Source: Streptomyces sp. B93
GTDB lineage: Bacteria > Actinomycetota > Actinomycetes > Streptomycetales > Streptomycetaceae
Assembly: GCF_018070565.1 (NCBI RefSeq)
Contig: NZ_JAGPXL010000003.1
Coordinates: forward strand, 230,484 to 294,483
DNA length: 64,000 nt
Reading direction: 5' to 3'
Under the pieces are notes generated by a model. The model had not been told where the DNA came from. It saw only the letters and a program-made list of their open reading frames with translations, and did no database searches. Position 1 is the stretch's first letter. Each line of letters begins with the position of its first letter. The position numbers and the translations under genes are program-made. Shown here piece by piece: positions 7,837 through 16,438 of the stretch.

Positions 7837-8254
7837 GCCGCCCCGGACCCGCTCCGCCCCGCTCGTCCAGGACCGCCCCGCCCGACGTCTGAAGATCCCC
7901 GCGCGACTCCCCGCCAGCCTCGGCTACGACGCCGTGGGCACCCTCCGCGAACACGGCGAACGCATCCTCGCCAGCCTCCCCCGGATCGGCTGCGTCTTCG
8001 CCGACGACCGGCGCTGGTGGTGGATCGTCCCCGCTGACTCCCACGTCGGCGTCGCCTGGCCCCCGGCGGTCCGCTACTCGGTGGGCGCCCGGCTGGCCGA
8101 CCCGTCCTGGACGCCCACCCGGCCCAAGCCCGCCCCGCACCTGATCCACGCCCCCGACGCGGGCTCCCCCTACACCCCGCCGATACCCCTGTACTTCCTC
8201 GCCTGCCGGCTGACGGGCAGCGCACCGCGCTGGTCCCTCACCTTTCCCGACTGA
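7814..8254 (+). CDS. Conserved hypothetical protein, 146 aa
   Basis: Overlaps the end of the RsbW-like gene by 23 bp in another frame, so translation is probably coupled. There is no signal peptide or membrane helix. A basic, proline-rich N-terminus is followed by a short conserved-looking region with FADDRRWWWIVPADSHVGVAW. Proteins of this kind often accompany XRE/RsbW-like loci in Streptomyces, but I know no function and see no catalytic motif. Codon use is typical of the genome, which supports a real gene. Confidence 0.65.
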   Translation: MDRTRTPEPPRTRSAPLVQDRPARRLKIPARLPASLGYDAVGTLREHGERILASLPRIGCVFADDRRWWWIVPADSHVGVAWPPAVRYSVGARLADPSWTPTRPKPAPHLIHAPDAGSPYTPPIPLYFLACRLTGSAPRWSLTFPD

Positions 8255-8341
8255 AGACCCGGCCCGCCGGCGGTGTTCCCCGGGCGCCCCGGCCCTTCCC
8301 CTACGCTGTGCAGCGGTTCCCCGGGACGAGGAGCATGGTCA

Positions 8342-8767
8342 GTGGCCGGTCGACAGCGCGGTGACAGCGGCTCCCCGGACGAGGTGTGGCGCCGGTTCGT
8401 CGAGGACTGCGGCGACGCACCGTACGTCCGGGCCCCCAGGGAGCCGTCCGCCCGGGAACGGGCCGCGGGCGCGCGGGTGGTGGCCGAGCCGGTGGACGCC
8501 GTCGGTGAGCTGTGGCGGCGGGAGGACACGGGGGACGCCACGGCCTGGCGCGATCTGGACGGCCGGGGCCGTCGCCGGCTGGTGCTGCGCGCGCTCGGCG
8601 CGGCCGCCGCGGTCGTCCTGTTCCTCCTCGTGGCCTCCGGCGGGCCCACCGGCGGGGGGAACGGCTACGAGACGCCCGGCGGTTCGGTGGTCCAGCAGTC
8701 CGAGGAGTCTCCCGTGGAGCGCCCCACCTCGGCCGAGGAGCCGCCCGACGGCACCGGTTCCGAGTGA
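8342..8767 (+). CDS. Single-pass membrane protein, hypothetical
   Basis: 141 residues from a GTG with GAGGAG about 10 nt upstream. A hydrophilic N-terminal half (residues 1-80, charged, presumably cytosolic) precedes one membrane helix (LVLRALGAAAAVVLFLLVASG). A short extracytoplasmic tail rich in Gly, Ser, Glu and Pro follows. Basic residues before the helix predict N-in topology. A TACGCT hexamer at 8301-8306 is a reasonable -10 element. No family recognised. Confidence 0.65.
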   Translation: MAGRQRGDSGSPDEVWRRFVEDCGDAPYVRAPREPSARERAAGARVVAEPVDAVGELWRREDTGDATAWRDLDGRGRRRLVLRALGAAAAVVLFLLVASGGPTGGGNGYETPGGSVVQQSEESPVERPTSAEEPPDGTGSE

Positions 8768-8845
8768 GCGCGAAGGCAGTATGGTCGGGTGGACCCAGGG
8801 GGAGGAAGACCACGTCGCACACGGTGAGGCAGGGAGGCAACAGCC

Positions 8846-9661
8846 ATGGCCCGGACCGGTACGGAGTTCCGTCGCGTCGCCCGCGGAGTCAAGCGGCGCC
8901 TGCGGAGGCTGGCGGAGCCCCCGGTGCCCCAGTCCGCCCTCCGGCTCGTCCCCGAACCGGTGTTCGTGATCTCCTCGGTGCGTTCCGGGTCCACCCTGCT
9001 GCGGGTCCTGCTCAACAGCCACCCGCAGATCTGCGCGCCGCACGAGATGCACCTGCGGACCCTGACCGTCGGCCTCAGCAAGCCCTACACCAAGAAGGCG
9101 ATGTCCGAACTCGGCCTCGACCAGAGAGAGTTGGAGTACCTTCTGTGGGACCGGGTGCTGCACCGGGAACTGGTGCGCAGCGGCAAGCAGATCATCGTGG
9201 ACAAGACGCCCGGCAACGCGGGGGTGTGGGAACGGCTCCACGAGGCCTGGCCGAAGGCCCGGTACATCTTCCTGCTGCGGCACCCGGCGTCCATGGTGAG
9301 TTCGCTGCTCAACAACCGCCCGGACCGCGACCCGGAGGCGACGGTGAAGGAGGTCGGCGGCTATGTCGACGCGGTCGAGGCGGCCCGCAACGCGCTGCCC
9401 GGACTCACCGTCCGCTATGAGGCGCTCACCGAGAGACCCGAGGAAGTGACCCGGGAGATCTGCGCCTTTCTCGGGGTGAACTGGACACCCAGGATGCTGG
9501 ATTACCGCAAGGGCGACCACGGTCCGTTCGTGCCGTTCATCGGCGACTGGAGCGAGAACATCAAGTCCGGGAGGATCCAGCGGGCCAGGCCGCTGCCCGA
9601 CCCCGAGGACGTCCCCGAGCCGCTGCGCCCGATCGCCCGCGCCTGGGGATACCCGAGTTGA
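8846..9661 (+). CDS. Sulfotransferase family protein
   Basis: 271 residues. SSVRSGSTLLRV (43-54) matches the 5'-phosphosulfate-binding loop of PAPS-dependent sulfotransferases, and YIFLLRHPASMVSSLL matches the 3'-phosphate-binding Arg/Ser segment. It should transfer sulfate from PAPS to a hydroxyl or amine of an unknown acceptor. There is no signal peptide. Its stop overlaps the TTG start of an APS-kinase-like gene, and a membrane acyltransferase follows, suggesting a small cassette that decorates a glycan, lipid or secondary metabolite (inference). Confidence 0.88.
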   Translation: MARTGTEFRRVARGVKRRLRRLAEPPVPQSALRLVPEPVFVISSVRSGSTLLRVLLNSHPQICAPHEMHLRTLTVGLSKPYTKKAMSELGLDQRELEYLLWDRVLHRELVRSGKQIIVDKTPGNAGVWERLHEAWPKARYIFLLRHPASMVSSLLNNRPDRDPEATVKEVGGYVDAVEAARNALPGLTVRYEALTERPEEVTREICAFLGVNWTPRMLDYRKGDHGPFVPFIGDWSENIKSGRIQRARPLPDPEDVPEPLRPIARAWGYPS

Positions 9662-10044
9662 CCGCGCCCGCGGACCGGGGCGGCGTGCGCTGCCGGTGCA
9701 CCTGCCCCGGCGCCACGGTGTGGCTGACGGGCGGCCCCGCGGCCGACCGGCTGGCCGCCGCGTACGCGCTGGCCGAGCGGCTGCTGGCGGAGGAGCGGCG
9801 GGTCGAGGTGCTCGACCGGTTCGACGAGCTGGGCACCGACGCGCGCCGGATCGGCCTGGTCGCGGAGGTGCTGGCCCGCAACGGCGTGGTGGCCGTGGTG
9901 CCTTGCGCCCCGGAGACACTGGCCGCCGTCCGCGCCCGGCACTCGGCGAGCCACACCCGTTATGTGGAGATATGCGTCACGGGTCGACGGAGCCCCGAGG
10001 AGTCGGTGCGCGCGGCGCACGGGCGGCTGCTCGGCCCGCACTGA
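9658..10044 (+). CDS. Degenerate adenylyl-sulfate kinase-like protein
   Basis: 128 residues from a TTG that overlaps the sulfotransferase stop. GATVWLTGGPAADRLAAAYA aligns with the P-loop region of CysC (normally GLPSSGKST), but the Walker A lysine and Ser/Thr are gone. AERLLAEERRVEVLDRFDEL is CysC-like, but the following DEVRR-to-DRxxN block is missing, after which RRIGLVAEVLARNGVVAVVP is again strongly CysC-like. The C-terminal third of CysC is absent. It cannot be a working APS kinase by the known mechanism. It is either a decaying gene or a repurposed subunit; the frame is intact and coupled to the sulfotransferase. Confidence 0.75.
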   Translation: MTAPADRGGVRCRCTCPGATVWLTGGPAADRLAAAYALAERLLAEERRVEVLDRFDELGTDARRIGLVAEVLARNGVVAVVPCAPETLAAVRARHSASHTRYVEICVTGRRSPEESVRAAHGRLLGPH

Positions 10045-10111
10045 ACCCGCACCGCATCCGCGTGCATGCTCTGACCTCCCAGGTTTACTCGACCGGAAGG
10101 CCGTGGCTAGG

Positions 10112-11299
10112 GTGACCCGGTGTTCGCCCACCGGTCACATACGCAACTCCCGTAAGAGGTGTTCTGTTCTGTCTGGGTTCCCTCAAGCTCACCAAGCAGT
10201 CACGAGCGAGACGCTGCCGCGCAGCCCCGGGCAGGCACCGCCGCCACCGGCGGCCTCCGACAGACCCGCCACCGACCAGGCCGCGCGGCCGGGCAAGGAG
10301 CGGGACGCGTTCTTCGACAACGCAAAGTTCCTGGCCATCGTGCTGGTCGCGATGGGACACGCGTGGGAACCACTGCGCGGCGACAGCCGCACCGTCACCG
10401 CCCTCTACACACTCGTCTACGCCTTCCACATGCCGGCGTTCATCGTGATCTCCGGCTACTTCTCGCGGAGCTTCGACGCGGCCCCGGGACGGGTGAAGCG
10501 GCTGCTGACCGGTGTGGCGGTGCCGTACATCGTGTTCGAGGTGGCGTACTCCGTCTTCATCGGGTGGTCCGAGGGTGACCCGGACCGGCCGATCAGTCTG
10601 CTGGACCCGCTGTACCTGACCTGGTTCCTGGCGGCGTTGTTCATCTGGCGGCTGACCACGCCGATCTGGAAGCTCGTGCGCTGGCCGCTGCCCGTCGCCC
10701 TCGGGATCGCGATGCTGGCGACCCTCTCCCCGGACATCGGCACGGACCTCGACCTCCAGCGCACCCTCCAGTTCCTGCCGTTCTTCGTGGCGGGGCTGCT
10801 GCTGCGGGCGGAGCACTTCCAGCTGCTGCGCCACCGGACGGTGCGCGCCCTGGCCGTCCCGGTCTTCCTCTGCGCGGCCGTCACGGCGTACTGGGCGGTG
10901 CCGCGGATGAACTACGCGTGGTTCTTCCACCGCTCCAGCGCCGAGGAACTGGCCGCCCCCGCCTGGTACGGGCCGGTCATGACGCTGGCCCTCTTCGGCT
11001 GCTCCATGGTCCTCGCCGCCTGCTTCCTCGCCCTGGTGCCGCGGCGCCGGACGTGGTTCACCGCGCTGGGCGCGGGCACCCTGTGCGGCTATCTGCTGCA
11101 CGGCTTCTTCATCAAGGCGGCCGATCACTGGCACTGGGCCGACCACGCGTTCTTCCAGCGGCCGCTGGGCGCGATCACCGTCACGCTGGTCGCCGGGGCG
11201 GGTGTCACCCTGCTGTGTTCGGCGCCGGTACGGCGGGTCTTCCGCTGTGTGCTGGAGCCGAGGATGGAGTGGGCCTTCCGCCAGCAGCAGAAGGTCTGA
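10112..11299 (+). CDS. Acyltransferase-3-type integral membrane protein
   Basis: About 395 residues. RDAFFDNAKFLAIVLVAMGH at the first membrane helix is the acyltransferase-3 signature with its essential His, here in the fucose 4-O-acetylase-like subgroup. About ten hydrophobic helices follow, and the C-terminus is basic. It should move an acyl group across the membrane onto a sugar or glycan. The start is uncertain: no ATG precedes the conserved region, and GTGs at 10103 and 10112 are the closest candidates. It follows the sulfotransferase/APS-kinase-like pair by about 70 bp and may share their acceptor. Confidence 0.8.
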   Translation: MTRCSPTGHIRNSRKRCSVLSGFPQAHQAVTSETLPRSPGQAPPPPAASDRPATDQAARPGKERDAFFDNAKFLAIVLVAMGHAWEPLRGDSRTVTALYTLVYAFHMPAFIVISGYFSRSFDAAPGRVKRLLTGVAVPYIVFEVAYSVFIGWSEGDPDRPISLLDPLYLTWFLAALFIWRLTTPIWKLVRWPLPVALGIAMLATLSPDIGTDLDLQRTLQFLPFFVAGLLLRAEHFQLLRHRTVRALAVPVFLCAAVTAYWAVPRMNYAWFFHRSSAEELAAPAWYGPVMTLALFGCSMVLAACFLALVPRRRTWFTALGAGTLCGYLLHGFFIKAADHWHWADHAFFQRPLGAITVTLVAGAGVTLLCSAPVRRVFRCVLEPRMEWAFRQQQKV

Positions 11300-11456
11300 C
11301 GGTCCCGCCCCCGGAACGAGCGCGCTGGGGCCCGGAGAGGGGAGCCGTCTGCGACGATGGACCCTGCTCCGTCAGGAGCGTGCGACGGGCAGGGGCGTCG
11401 GTGGCCGCCCCGGGGGTCGCGGGGCGTGGGAAGCCGCCACCGGCGCTGGAGGGGAC

Positions 11457-12503
11457 GTGTCCGAAGGGAACGACCGGGGCTCCGTGCTGTCCACCCTGCC
11501 GTTCACCATGATGGCGACGGTGTCGCTGGTGGACGTGGCCATAGGCCCTTCGGTGGGGCTGCTGCCGCTCCTGGCGCTGGGGCCCGCGTTCGCCGCGCTG
11601 GTCGGCGGCTGGCGGCGTACCGCGGCGATCGGCGTGCTGGCGATGCTGCTCACCGTCGCCCTCGGGCTGTACGACGACCTGTTCGACGGCGTACGCGGAT
11701 TCGTCAGCGTGGTCTCGGTGCTGGGGGTGACCGCCGCGGGGCTGGTGGCCGTGTCGATGCGGCAGCGGCGGGAGGCGGAGCTGGCCAGTGTGCGCTCGAT
11801 CGCCGAGGCGGCGCAGCGGGTGCTGCTGAAGCCGGTGCCGCGGCTGGCGGGGCAGCTGCGGGCCGCGGTGTCGTACACGTCGGCGGTGGCCGAGGCCAGG
11901 ATCGGCGGCGATCTGTACGAGGTGGTCGCGGCCCCGCAGGGTGTCCGGGTGATCGTGGGCGATGTGCAGGGCAAGGGCCTGGAGGCGGTGGAGACCGCGG
12001 CCGTGGTCCTCGGCGCGTTCCGCGAGGCGGCGCTGGACGAGGCCGATCTGACCGCGGTGGGGCGCCGTCTGTCGCGGTCGGTGGACCGGCAGCTGGAGGG
12101 CGAGAAGTTCGTCACCGCGATCCTCGCCGAGGTGACCGACCACGAGGTCACCTTCCTCAACTACGGTCATCCGGCGCCGCTGCTGATCCACGCCGACGGC
12201 TCCTCCGCGCTGCCCGAACCGCCCGCCTACGCGCTGCCGCTGGGGCTGAGCGCGCACGCGCCGTCCGCACCGCTGCCCTACCGGGCCGACTTCCGCCCCG
12301 GGGACCAGCTGCTGCTGTACACCGACGGCATTACCGAGGCCAGGGACGGCGCGGGCCGGTTCTACCCGCTGCCCGAGCGGGCCCACCTGCTCAAGGAGCA
12401 CGACCCGGAGGCCGCCCTGGAGACGTTAAGGGCGGACCTGCTCCAGCACATAGGCGGCCCCCTCCAGGACGACGCGGCGATGCTGCTGCTGCGCTACCGC
12501 TGA
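11457..12503 (+). CDS. SpoIIE-type PP2C phosphatase, membrane-anchored, with a TTA codon
   Basis: 348 residues. The GTG at 11457 has GGAGGGG 3 nt upstream. The N-terminal 100 residues hold three to four hydrophobic helices. A short coiled segment with RSIAEAAQRVLLKPVP leads to the SpoIIE/RsbU phosphatase domain (about 140-345), with metal-ligand motifs RIGGDLYE, VGDVQGKGLEA, LLLYTDGITEA and DDAAMLLL all present. It should dephosphorylate an anti-anti-sigma factor. Codon 12426-12428 is TTA, in LETLRADLL, so expression probably depends on the bldA leucyl-tRNA and therefore on development. Confidence 0.9.
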   Translation: MSEGNDRGSVLSTLPFTMMATVSLVDVAIGPSVGLLPLLALGPAFAALVGGWRRTAAIGVLAMLLTVALGLYDDLFDGVRGFVSVVSVLGVTAAGLVAVSMRQRREAELASVRSIAEAAQRVLLKPVPRLAGQLRAAVSYTSAVAEARIGGDLYEVVAAPQGVRVIVGDVQGKGLEAVETAAVVLGAFREAALDEADLTAVGRRLSRSVDRQLEGEKFVTAILAEVTDHEVTFLNYGHPAPLLIHADGSSALPEPPAYALPLGLSAHAPSAPLPYRADFRPGDQLLLYTDGITEARDGAGRFYPLPERAHLLKEHDPEAALETLRADLLQHIGGPLQDDAAMLLLRYR

Positions 12504-12543
12504 GGGCTCTGCACCCCGGGCCTCCGTGGAGCCGGGGCCCGGG

Positions 12544-12906
12544 TCACTCCGTGCAGGACTCGGCGCTCTCCGGCAGGTGTTCCCTCGCCCACTCCCGCAG
12601 CTCGCTGATCGCGGGTTCCAGGGCGGCGCCGGTAGCCGTCAGGCCGTAGGTGACGCGCAGCGGCGGTCCCTCGTCGACCTCGCGGACCACGAGTCCGGCG
12701 GCGCCGAGTTCGGTGAGGCGGTCGGAGAGCATGCGCTCGCTGATGCCGGGGATCGCCCTGCGCAGGTCGGCGAAGTGCGCGGGGTGGGCCATCAGCACGG
12801 CCACGATCGGCCCGGTCCAGCGCTTCCCGAGCAGCTGGAAGACACGGGTGATCCCGTCGTCCACCTGCTCACAAGGGCCCGCACCGTGGCTCTGATCGAC
12901 CGTCAT
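12544..12906 (-). CDS. HxlR-family transcriptional regulator
   Basis: 120 residues from an ATG at 12906. C13 in PCEQVDDGITRVFQLLGKRW and the winged helix with HFADLRRAIPGISERMLSDR (followed by LTELGAAGLV) are the HxlR/DUF24 signature. A conserved N-terminal cysteine in several members senses quinones, diamide or other electrophiles. Divergent from an azoreductase across 141 bp, it most likely represses that gene until oxidised or alkylated (inference). The longer upstream frame starting at 13005 is not conserved. Confidence 0.92.
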   Translation of the reverse strand: MTVDQSHGAGPCEQVDDGITRVFQLLGKRWTGPIVAVLMAHPAHFADLRRAIPGISERMLSDRLTELGAAGLVVREVDEGPPLRVTYGLTATGAALEPAISELREWAREHLPESAESCTE

Positions 12907-13047
12907 GGCTCCAGCATAGCGGTCGGGACCGTACGGAGATGAAAAAAAGTAAGCCCCTATGTAATCTGAAGCTACGCACGAAAGAGCGGGCCATGGGCGA
13001 CACACGTCGTCCCGGGCATCCCTTTGCCTTTTTCACTGGAGAAACGC

Positions 13048-13692
13048 ATGACCACGCTGCTGCACATCGACTCGTCCGTGTTCCCCGGCGAGGCCTCCGC
13101 CTCCCGCGCCGTGGCGGAGACCTTCCGCCGGACCTGGCAGGAGCAGCACCCCGAGGGCACCGTGATCTACCGCGACCTCGCCAAGGACCCGGTTCCGCAC
13201 ATCACCGCCGACGCCCACACGGCCGGGTTCCTCGATCCGGCCGCCCGCACCCCCGAGCAGGCCGAGGCCTTCGGTGCCCGGCTGGAGCTGATCGAGGAGC
13301 TGGAGCGGGCCGACGCCGTCCTGATCGGCGCCCCGATGTACAACTTCTCGATCCCCTCGACCCTCAAGGCCTGGCTGGACAACGTGATCCTCTTCGGCCG
13401 CACCGCGGGCGACGCCCCGTCCGCCAAGGGCACGCCCGTCACGGTCGTCGCCAGCCGCGGCGGCTCCTACGCGCCCGGCACGCCCAGGGAGGGGTACGAG
13501 TACGTGCAGAACCTCCTCGGGGCGATCCTGGTCGACATGATGTCCCTGGACACCGAGTTCATCGTCCCGGAACTCACCATGGCCCCGGACAACCCCGCGA
13601 TGGCCGAACTGGTCCCGCTGTACGAGGCCTCCCGCGAGCGGGCCCACCAGCACGCCGCCGCCAAGGCCAAGCAGCTCGCGCTGCGCGCCTGA
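13048..13692 (+). CDS. FMN-dependent NADH-azoreductase (AzoR type)
   Basis: 214 residues, typical for AzoR. LLHIDSSVFPGEASASR is the FMN-phosphate loop. GAPMYNFSIPSTLKAWLDN and VVASRGGSYAPGTP are the two other flavin-contacting motifs of the family. It performs two-electron reduction of quinones and azo compounds with NADH in the cytosol. The ATG at 13048 has GGAG about 6 nt upstream; an ATG eight codons earlier gives only a non-conserved extension. Divergent from HxlR, so likely induced by quinone stress. Confidence 0.92.
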   Translation: MTTLLHIDSSVFPGEASASRAVAETFRRTWQEQHPEGTVIYRDLAKDPVPHITADAHTAGFLDPAARTPEQAEAFGARLELIEELERADAVLIGAPMYNFSIPSTLKAWLDNVILFGRTAGDAPSAKGTPVTVVASRGGSYAPGTPREGYEYVQNLLGAILVDMMSLDTEFIVPELTMAPDNPAMAELVPLYEASRERAHQHAAAKAKQLALRA

Positions 13693-13750
13693 CGGGCGTC
13701 CGACGCGCGCGCCGACGCGCCAACCGGTCCCGGCAAGGGCTTTCAGACGT

Positions 13751-13762
13751 TACCGTCCGGTA
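13751..13762. promoter_or_regulatory. TACCG-TC-CGGTA palindrome before the amidase
   Basis: Perfect 5-bp arms with a 2-bp spacer, 25 bp upstream of the amidase ATG, a typical position and size for a TetR-family operator. No cognate regulator gene is adjacent. Confidence 0.4.
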
Positions 13763-13786
13763 GACAACCGGCTGCCGGAGGCTCCC

Positions 13787-15214
13787 ATGACGTTCGACCC
13801 CGCCGTGACCGGACTCGCGGACACCGCCCGGGCGCTCGCCGAGGGGCGGGTGACCTCGCGGGCGCTGACCGAGGGCGCGCTGGCGCGGATCGCGGCGACC
13901 CGGGGCACCCTCAACGCCTTCCGCGTCGTACGGACCGGGGCCGCGCTCGCCGAGGCCGAGGTCGCCGACCGGGAGCTGGCCGCCGGGGGCCGCCGTCCGC
14001 TCCTCGGGGTTCCGGTCGCGGTGAAGGACGACATGGACGTGGCCGGGGAGCCGACCGCGTTCGGCTGCGCCGGTGACTTCCCGCCCGTCGCGGCGGACGG
14101 GGAGGCGGTACGGCGGCTGCGGGCGGCCGGAGCGGTGATCGTCGGCAAGACGAACACCTGTGAGTTCGGGCAGTGGCCCGTCACCGAGGGCCCCGCGTTC
14201 GGGGCGACCCGCAACCCGTGGAACCCTCGGCACACACCCGGCGGCTCCTCCGGCGGTTCGGCGGCGGCCGTCGCCGCGGGCCTGGTCCCGGCGGCGCTCG
14301 GCTCGGACGGCGCCGGGTCGGTCCGCATCCCGGCCGCCTGGACCCATCTGGTCGGCATCAAGCCGCAGCGCGGCCGGATCTCGACCTGGCCGCGCGGGGA
14401 GTCCTTCCAGGGCATCACCGTCAACGGCACCCTGGCCCGCACGGTCGCCGACGCGGCACTGCTGCTGGACGCGGCCAGCGGCAACCACGTCCACGACCCG
14501 CACCGGCCGCCCGCCGTGGACGCCTCCGCCGCGGCCCGGCGCGACCCCGGCCGGCTGCGGATCGCCCTGTCCCTGAAACCGCCGTTCACCGCGCTGCCCA
14601 CCCCGCTGCACCCGGAGATCCGGGCGCGGGTCGTCGAACTCGCCGACCGGCTCGCCGCGCTGGGGCACACCGTCGAGGAGGCCGACCCGCCCTACGGGCA
14701 GATCGGGCTGACCTTCGTGCCCCGGGCCACCGCCGGGATCGCCGAGCGGGTGGCCGAGGCGCCCTTCCCCGCGCTGCTGGACCCGCGCACCCTGGCCGCG
14801 GCCCGGCTGGGGCGGCTGCTCGGCGGACCCCCGCTGCGCGCGGCGCGACGGGCCGAGGGCCCCCTGAAGCGTCGTATCGGCGCGTTCTTCACCTCGTACG
14901 ACGTGGTCCTCGCGCCGACGACCGCCGCGCCGCCGCCGCGGATCGGGGCGCTGCGCGGGCTGGGCGGGTTCGCCACCGACCGGGCGGTGATCGCCGCCTG
15001 TCCGTACGCCTGGCCGTGGAACGTGCTGGGCTGGCCCGGGGTCGGGGTGCCTGCCGGGTTCATGGGCGACGGGCTGCCGGTGGGCGCCCAGCTGCTCGGG
15101 CCCGCGCACAGCGAACCGCTGCTGGTGTCGCTGGCCGCGCAGCTGGAGGCGGAGCTGCGCTGGCAGGACCGGTGGCCCCCGTCGGCGGCCGACCCGGCGT
15201 CGGCTGCCGTGTGA
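13787..15214 (+). CDS. Amidase (amidase-signature family)
   Basis: 475 residues. GVPVAVKDDMDVAG carries the catalytic lysine, GGSSGGSAAAVAAGLVPAAL the cis-serine, and GSDGAGSVRIPAAW the nucleophilic serine, so the Ser-cisSer-Lys triad is complete. These enzymes hydrolyse amides to carboxylates and ammonia; the substrate cannot be read from sequence. GGAGG precedes the ATG. A second paralogue is at 55422-56777. The palindrome in its promoter region suggests single-gene regulation. Confidence 0.92.
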   Translation: MTFDPAVTGLADTARALAEGRVTSRALTEGALARIAATRGTLNAFRVVRTGAALAEAEVADRELAAGGRRPLLGVPVAVKDDMDVAGEPTAFGCAGDFPPVAADGEAVRRLRAAGAVIVGKTNTCEFGQWPVTEGPAFGATRNPWNPRHTPGGSSGGSAAAVAAGLVPAALGSDGAGSVRIPAAWTHLVGIKPQRGRISTWPRGESFQGITVNGTLARTVADAALLLDAASGNHVHDPHRPPAVDASAAARRDPGRLRIALSLKPPFTALPTPLHPEIRARVVELADRLAALGHTVEEADPPYGQIGLTFVPRATAGIAERVAEAPFPALLDPRTLAAARLGRLLGGPPLRAARRAEGPLKRRIGAFFTSYDVVLAPTTAAPPPRIGALRGLGGFATDRAVIAACPYAWPWNVLGWPGVGVPAGFMGDGLPVGAQLLGPAHSEPLLVSLAAQLEAELRWQDRWPPSAADPASAAV

Positions 15215-15299
15215 GCGAGGCCTCTTGGCGCCCGGTGCGGCGGCAGCAGAGGCGGCCTCGGTTGCCGCGCGCTCGGAGCCGCCCTCTACGGTGATCCCC

Positions 15300-15746
15300 G
15301 TGACTGCGCTGACCGACGAGAACGCCCCCGGCCGCCAAGGCCCCACCGCGACCACCGAGGCCGACCCCCGCGAGGTGGGCCGGGTGCGGACCGAGTACTC
15401 CCCCGCCTACGACGGCGACCCCGATCCCGGGGAGATCGTCTGGACATGGGTCCCCTATGAGGAGAACGACGGGCGGGGCAAGGACCGGCCCGTGCTGGTG
15501 GTGGCACGGGAGGCGGCGGGCACCCTGCTCGCGGTGCAGCTCAGCAGCAGGCGGCGGGACGGGGAGCGGGACTGGGTGCCGATCGGCAGCGGGCCGTGGG
15601 ACCGGTCGGGCCGGGACTCCTGGGTCGGCGTGGACCGGGTCCTGCGCCTGCACGAACAGGGCATGCGCCGGGAGGCGTGCGCCCTGGACCGTATGCGCTT
15701 CAACGCCGTGCGCCACCGGCTGCGGGAGCGCTACGGCTGGAGCTGA
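15300..15746 (+). CDS. PemK/MazF-like family protein
   Basis: 148 residues. The core GEIVWTWVPYEENDGRGKDR and PVLVV resembles the PemK/MazF SH3-like barrel opening, usually GDIVWv-P-ey-dG--k-RPvLVv, and a C-terminal basic helix (DRMRFNAVRHRLRERY) follows. The family includes mRNA interferases. No antitoxin gene is adjacent, so a toxin role is unproven; streptomycete solo members may have other roles. GTGs at 15291 and 15300 are possible starts. The gene is tail-to-tail with the PARG-like gene, overlapping it by 16 bp. Confidence 0.72.
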   Translation: MTALTDENAPGRQGPTATTEADPREVGRVRTEYSPAYDGDPDPGEIVWTWVPYEENDGRGKDRPVLVVAREAAGTLLAVQLSSRRRDGERDWVPIGSGPWDRSGRDSWVGVDRVLRLHEQGMRREACALDRMRFNAVRHRLRERYGWS

Positions 15747-16438
15747 CGCTCCGGGAACGCCTGCTCGAACGCGGCGCGCACCCGGGAGCCCGGGGTGCGG
15801 TCCAGGATGCCGAAGACCACCTGGGCGAAGGTCCCGGCGAACCGTCCGCCGGGGCCGAGGAGGGTCCGGAACGCGCCCGCGACCTGGGCCGGGTCGTTGC
15901 GGAAGACGCCGCAGCCCCAGGCGCCGAGGACCAGCCGCCGGTAGCCGTGGTGGGCGGCCGTCTCCAGGACCCGCTCGGCGCGGCGGGCGAGGGCGGTGGG
16001 CAGCTCGGGCGCGCGGTCCGGGGTCCTGCTCAGTACCACGCCCGCGTTCGGCGCGGCGGCGGTAAGGAAGCCCACCCGGTACGGCTGGCCGAGGAGGCGG
16101 CCGTCGTCGTCACGGAAGACGGGCACGCCGGGTGAGTGGATGACCCGGTCGGTGTAGAACGCGTCGCGGTGGGCGCGGTGGTGGTCGTAGAACTCCCGGG
16201 CGCGCAGCTGGCAGGTGTGGAGGGCGGAGGCGCGGCACAGGGCCTCCTCCTGGGCCTGTGCGCCGTTGAGGTAGCCGCCGCCCGGGTTGCGGGCGGAGGC
16301 GAAGTTCAGGACGGCGACCCGGCCCGGGTCGGCCCAGAGCATCCGGCGGGCGGCGGCCAGGCTGGACTCGCCGGTGACCTCGAAGGAGGTGTCCACGGAC
16401 GGCACCACCGCGACCGCTACCGGCCCCGGGCCGTGCAT
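15731..16438 (-). CDS. TIGR02452 / microbial PARG-like macrodomain protein, 5' end apparently frameshifted
   Basis: The macro-like fold is clear: ARNPGGGYLNGAQAQEEAL contains the GGG-x6-QEE motif of bacterial-type poly(ADP-ribose) glycohydrolases, and VLGAWGCGVFRNDP is the second ADP-ribose loop. It should hydrolyse or bind ADP-ribose on proteins or nucleic acids. The intact frame begins at the ATG at 16438, but the same frame upstream to about 16545 encodes a family-like N-terminus (RETQEIVAAGGYDAPDGR). That stretch has no start codon and is blocked by a TGA at 16589, whereas an ATG at 16590 lies one frame away. A one-base shift therefore separates start and body. Confidence 0.8.
   Translation of the reverse strand: MHGPGPVAVAVVPSVDTSFEVTGESSLAAARRMLWADPGRVAVLNFASARNPGGGYLNGAQAQEEALCRASALHTCQLRAREFYDHHRAHRDAFYTDRVIHSPGVPVFRDDDGRLLGQPYRVGFLTAAAPNAGVVLSRTPDRAPELPTALARRAERVLETAAHHGYRRLVLGAWGCGVFRNDPAQVAGAFRTLLGPGGRFAGTFAQVVFGILDRTPGSRVRAAFEQAFPERQLQP

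Noticed and set aside
15300..15746. PemK-like protein as half of a complete toxin-antitoxin module
   Set aside because: No antitoxin-like gene lies beside it on either side.
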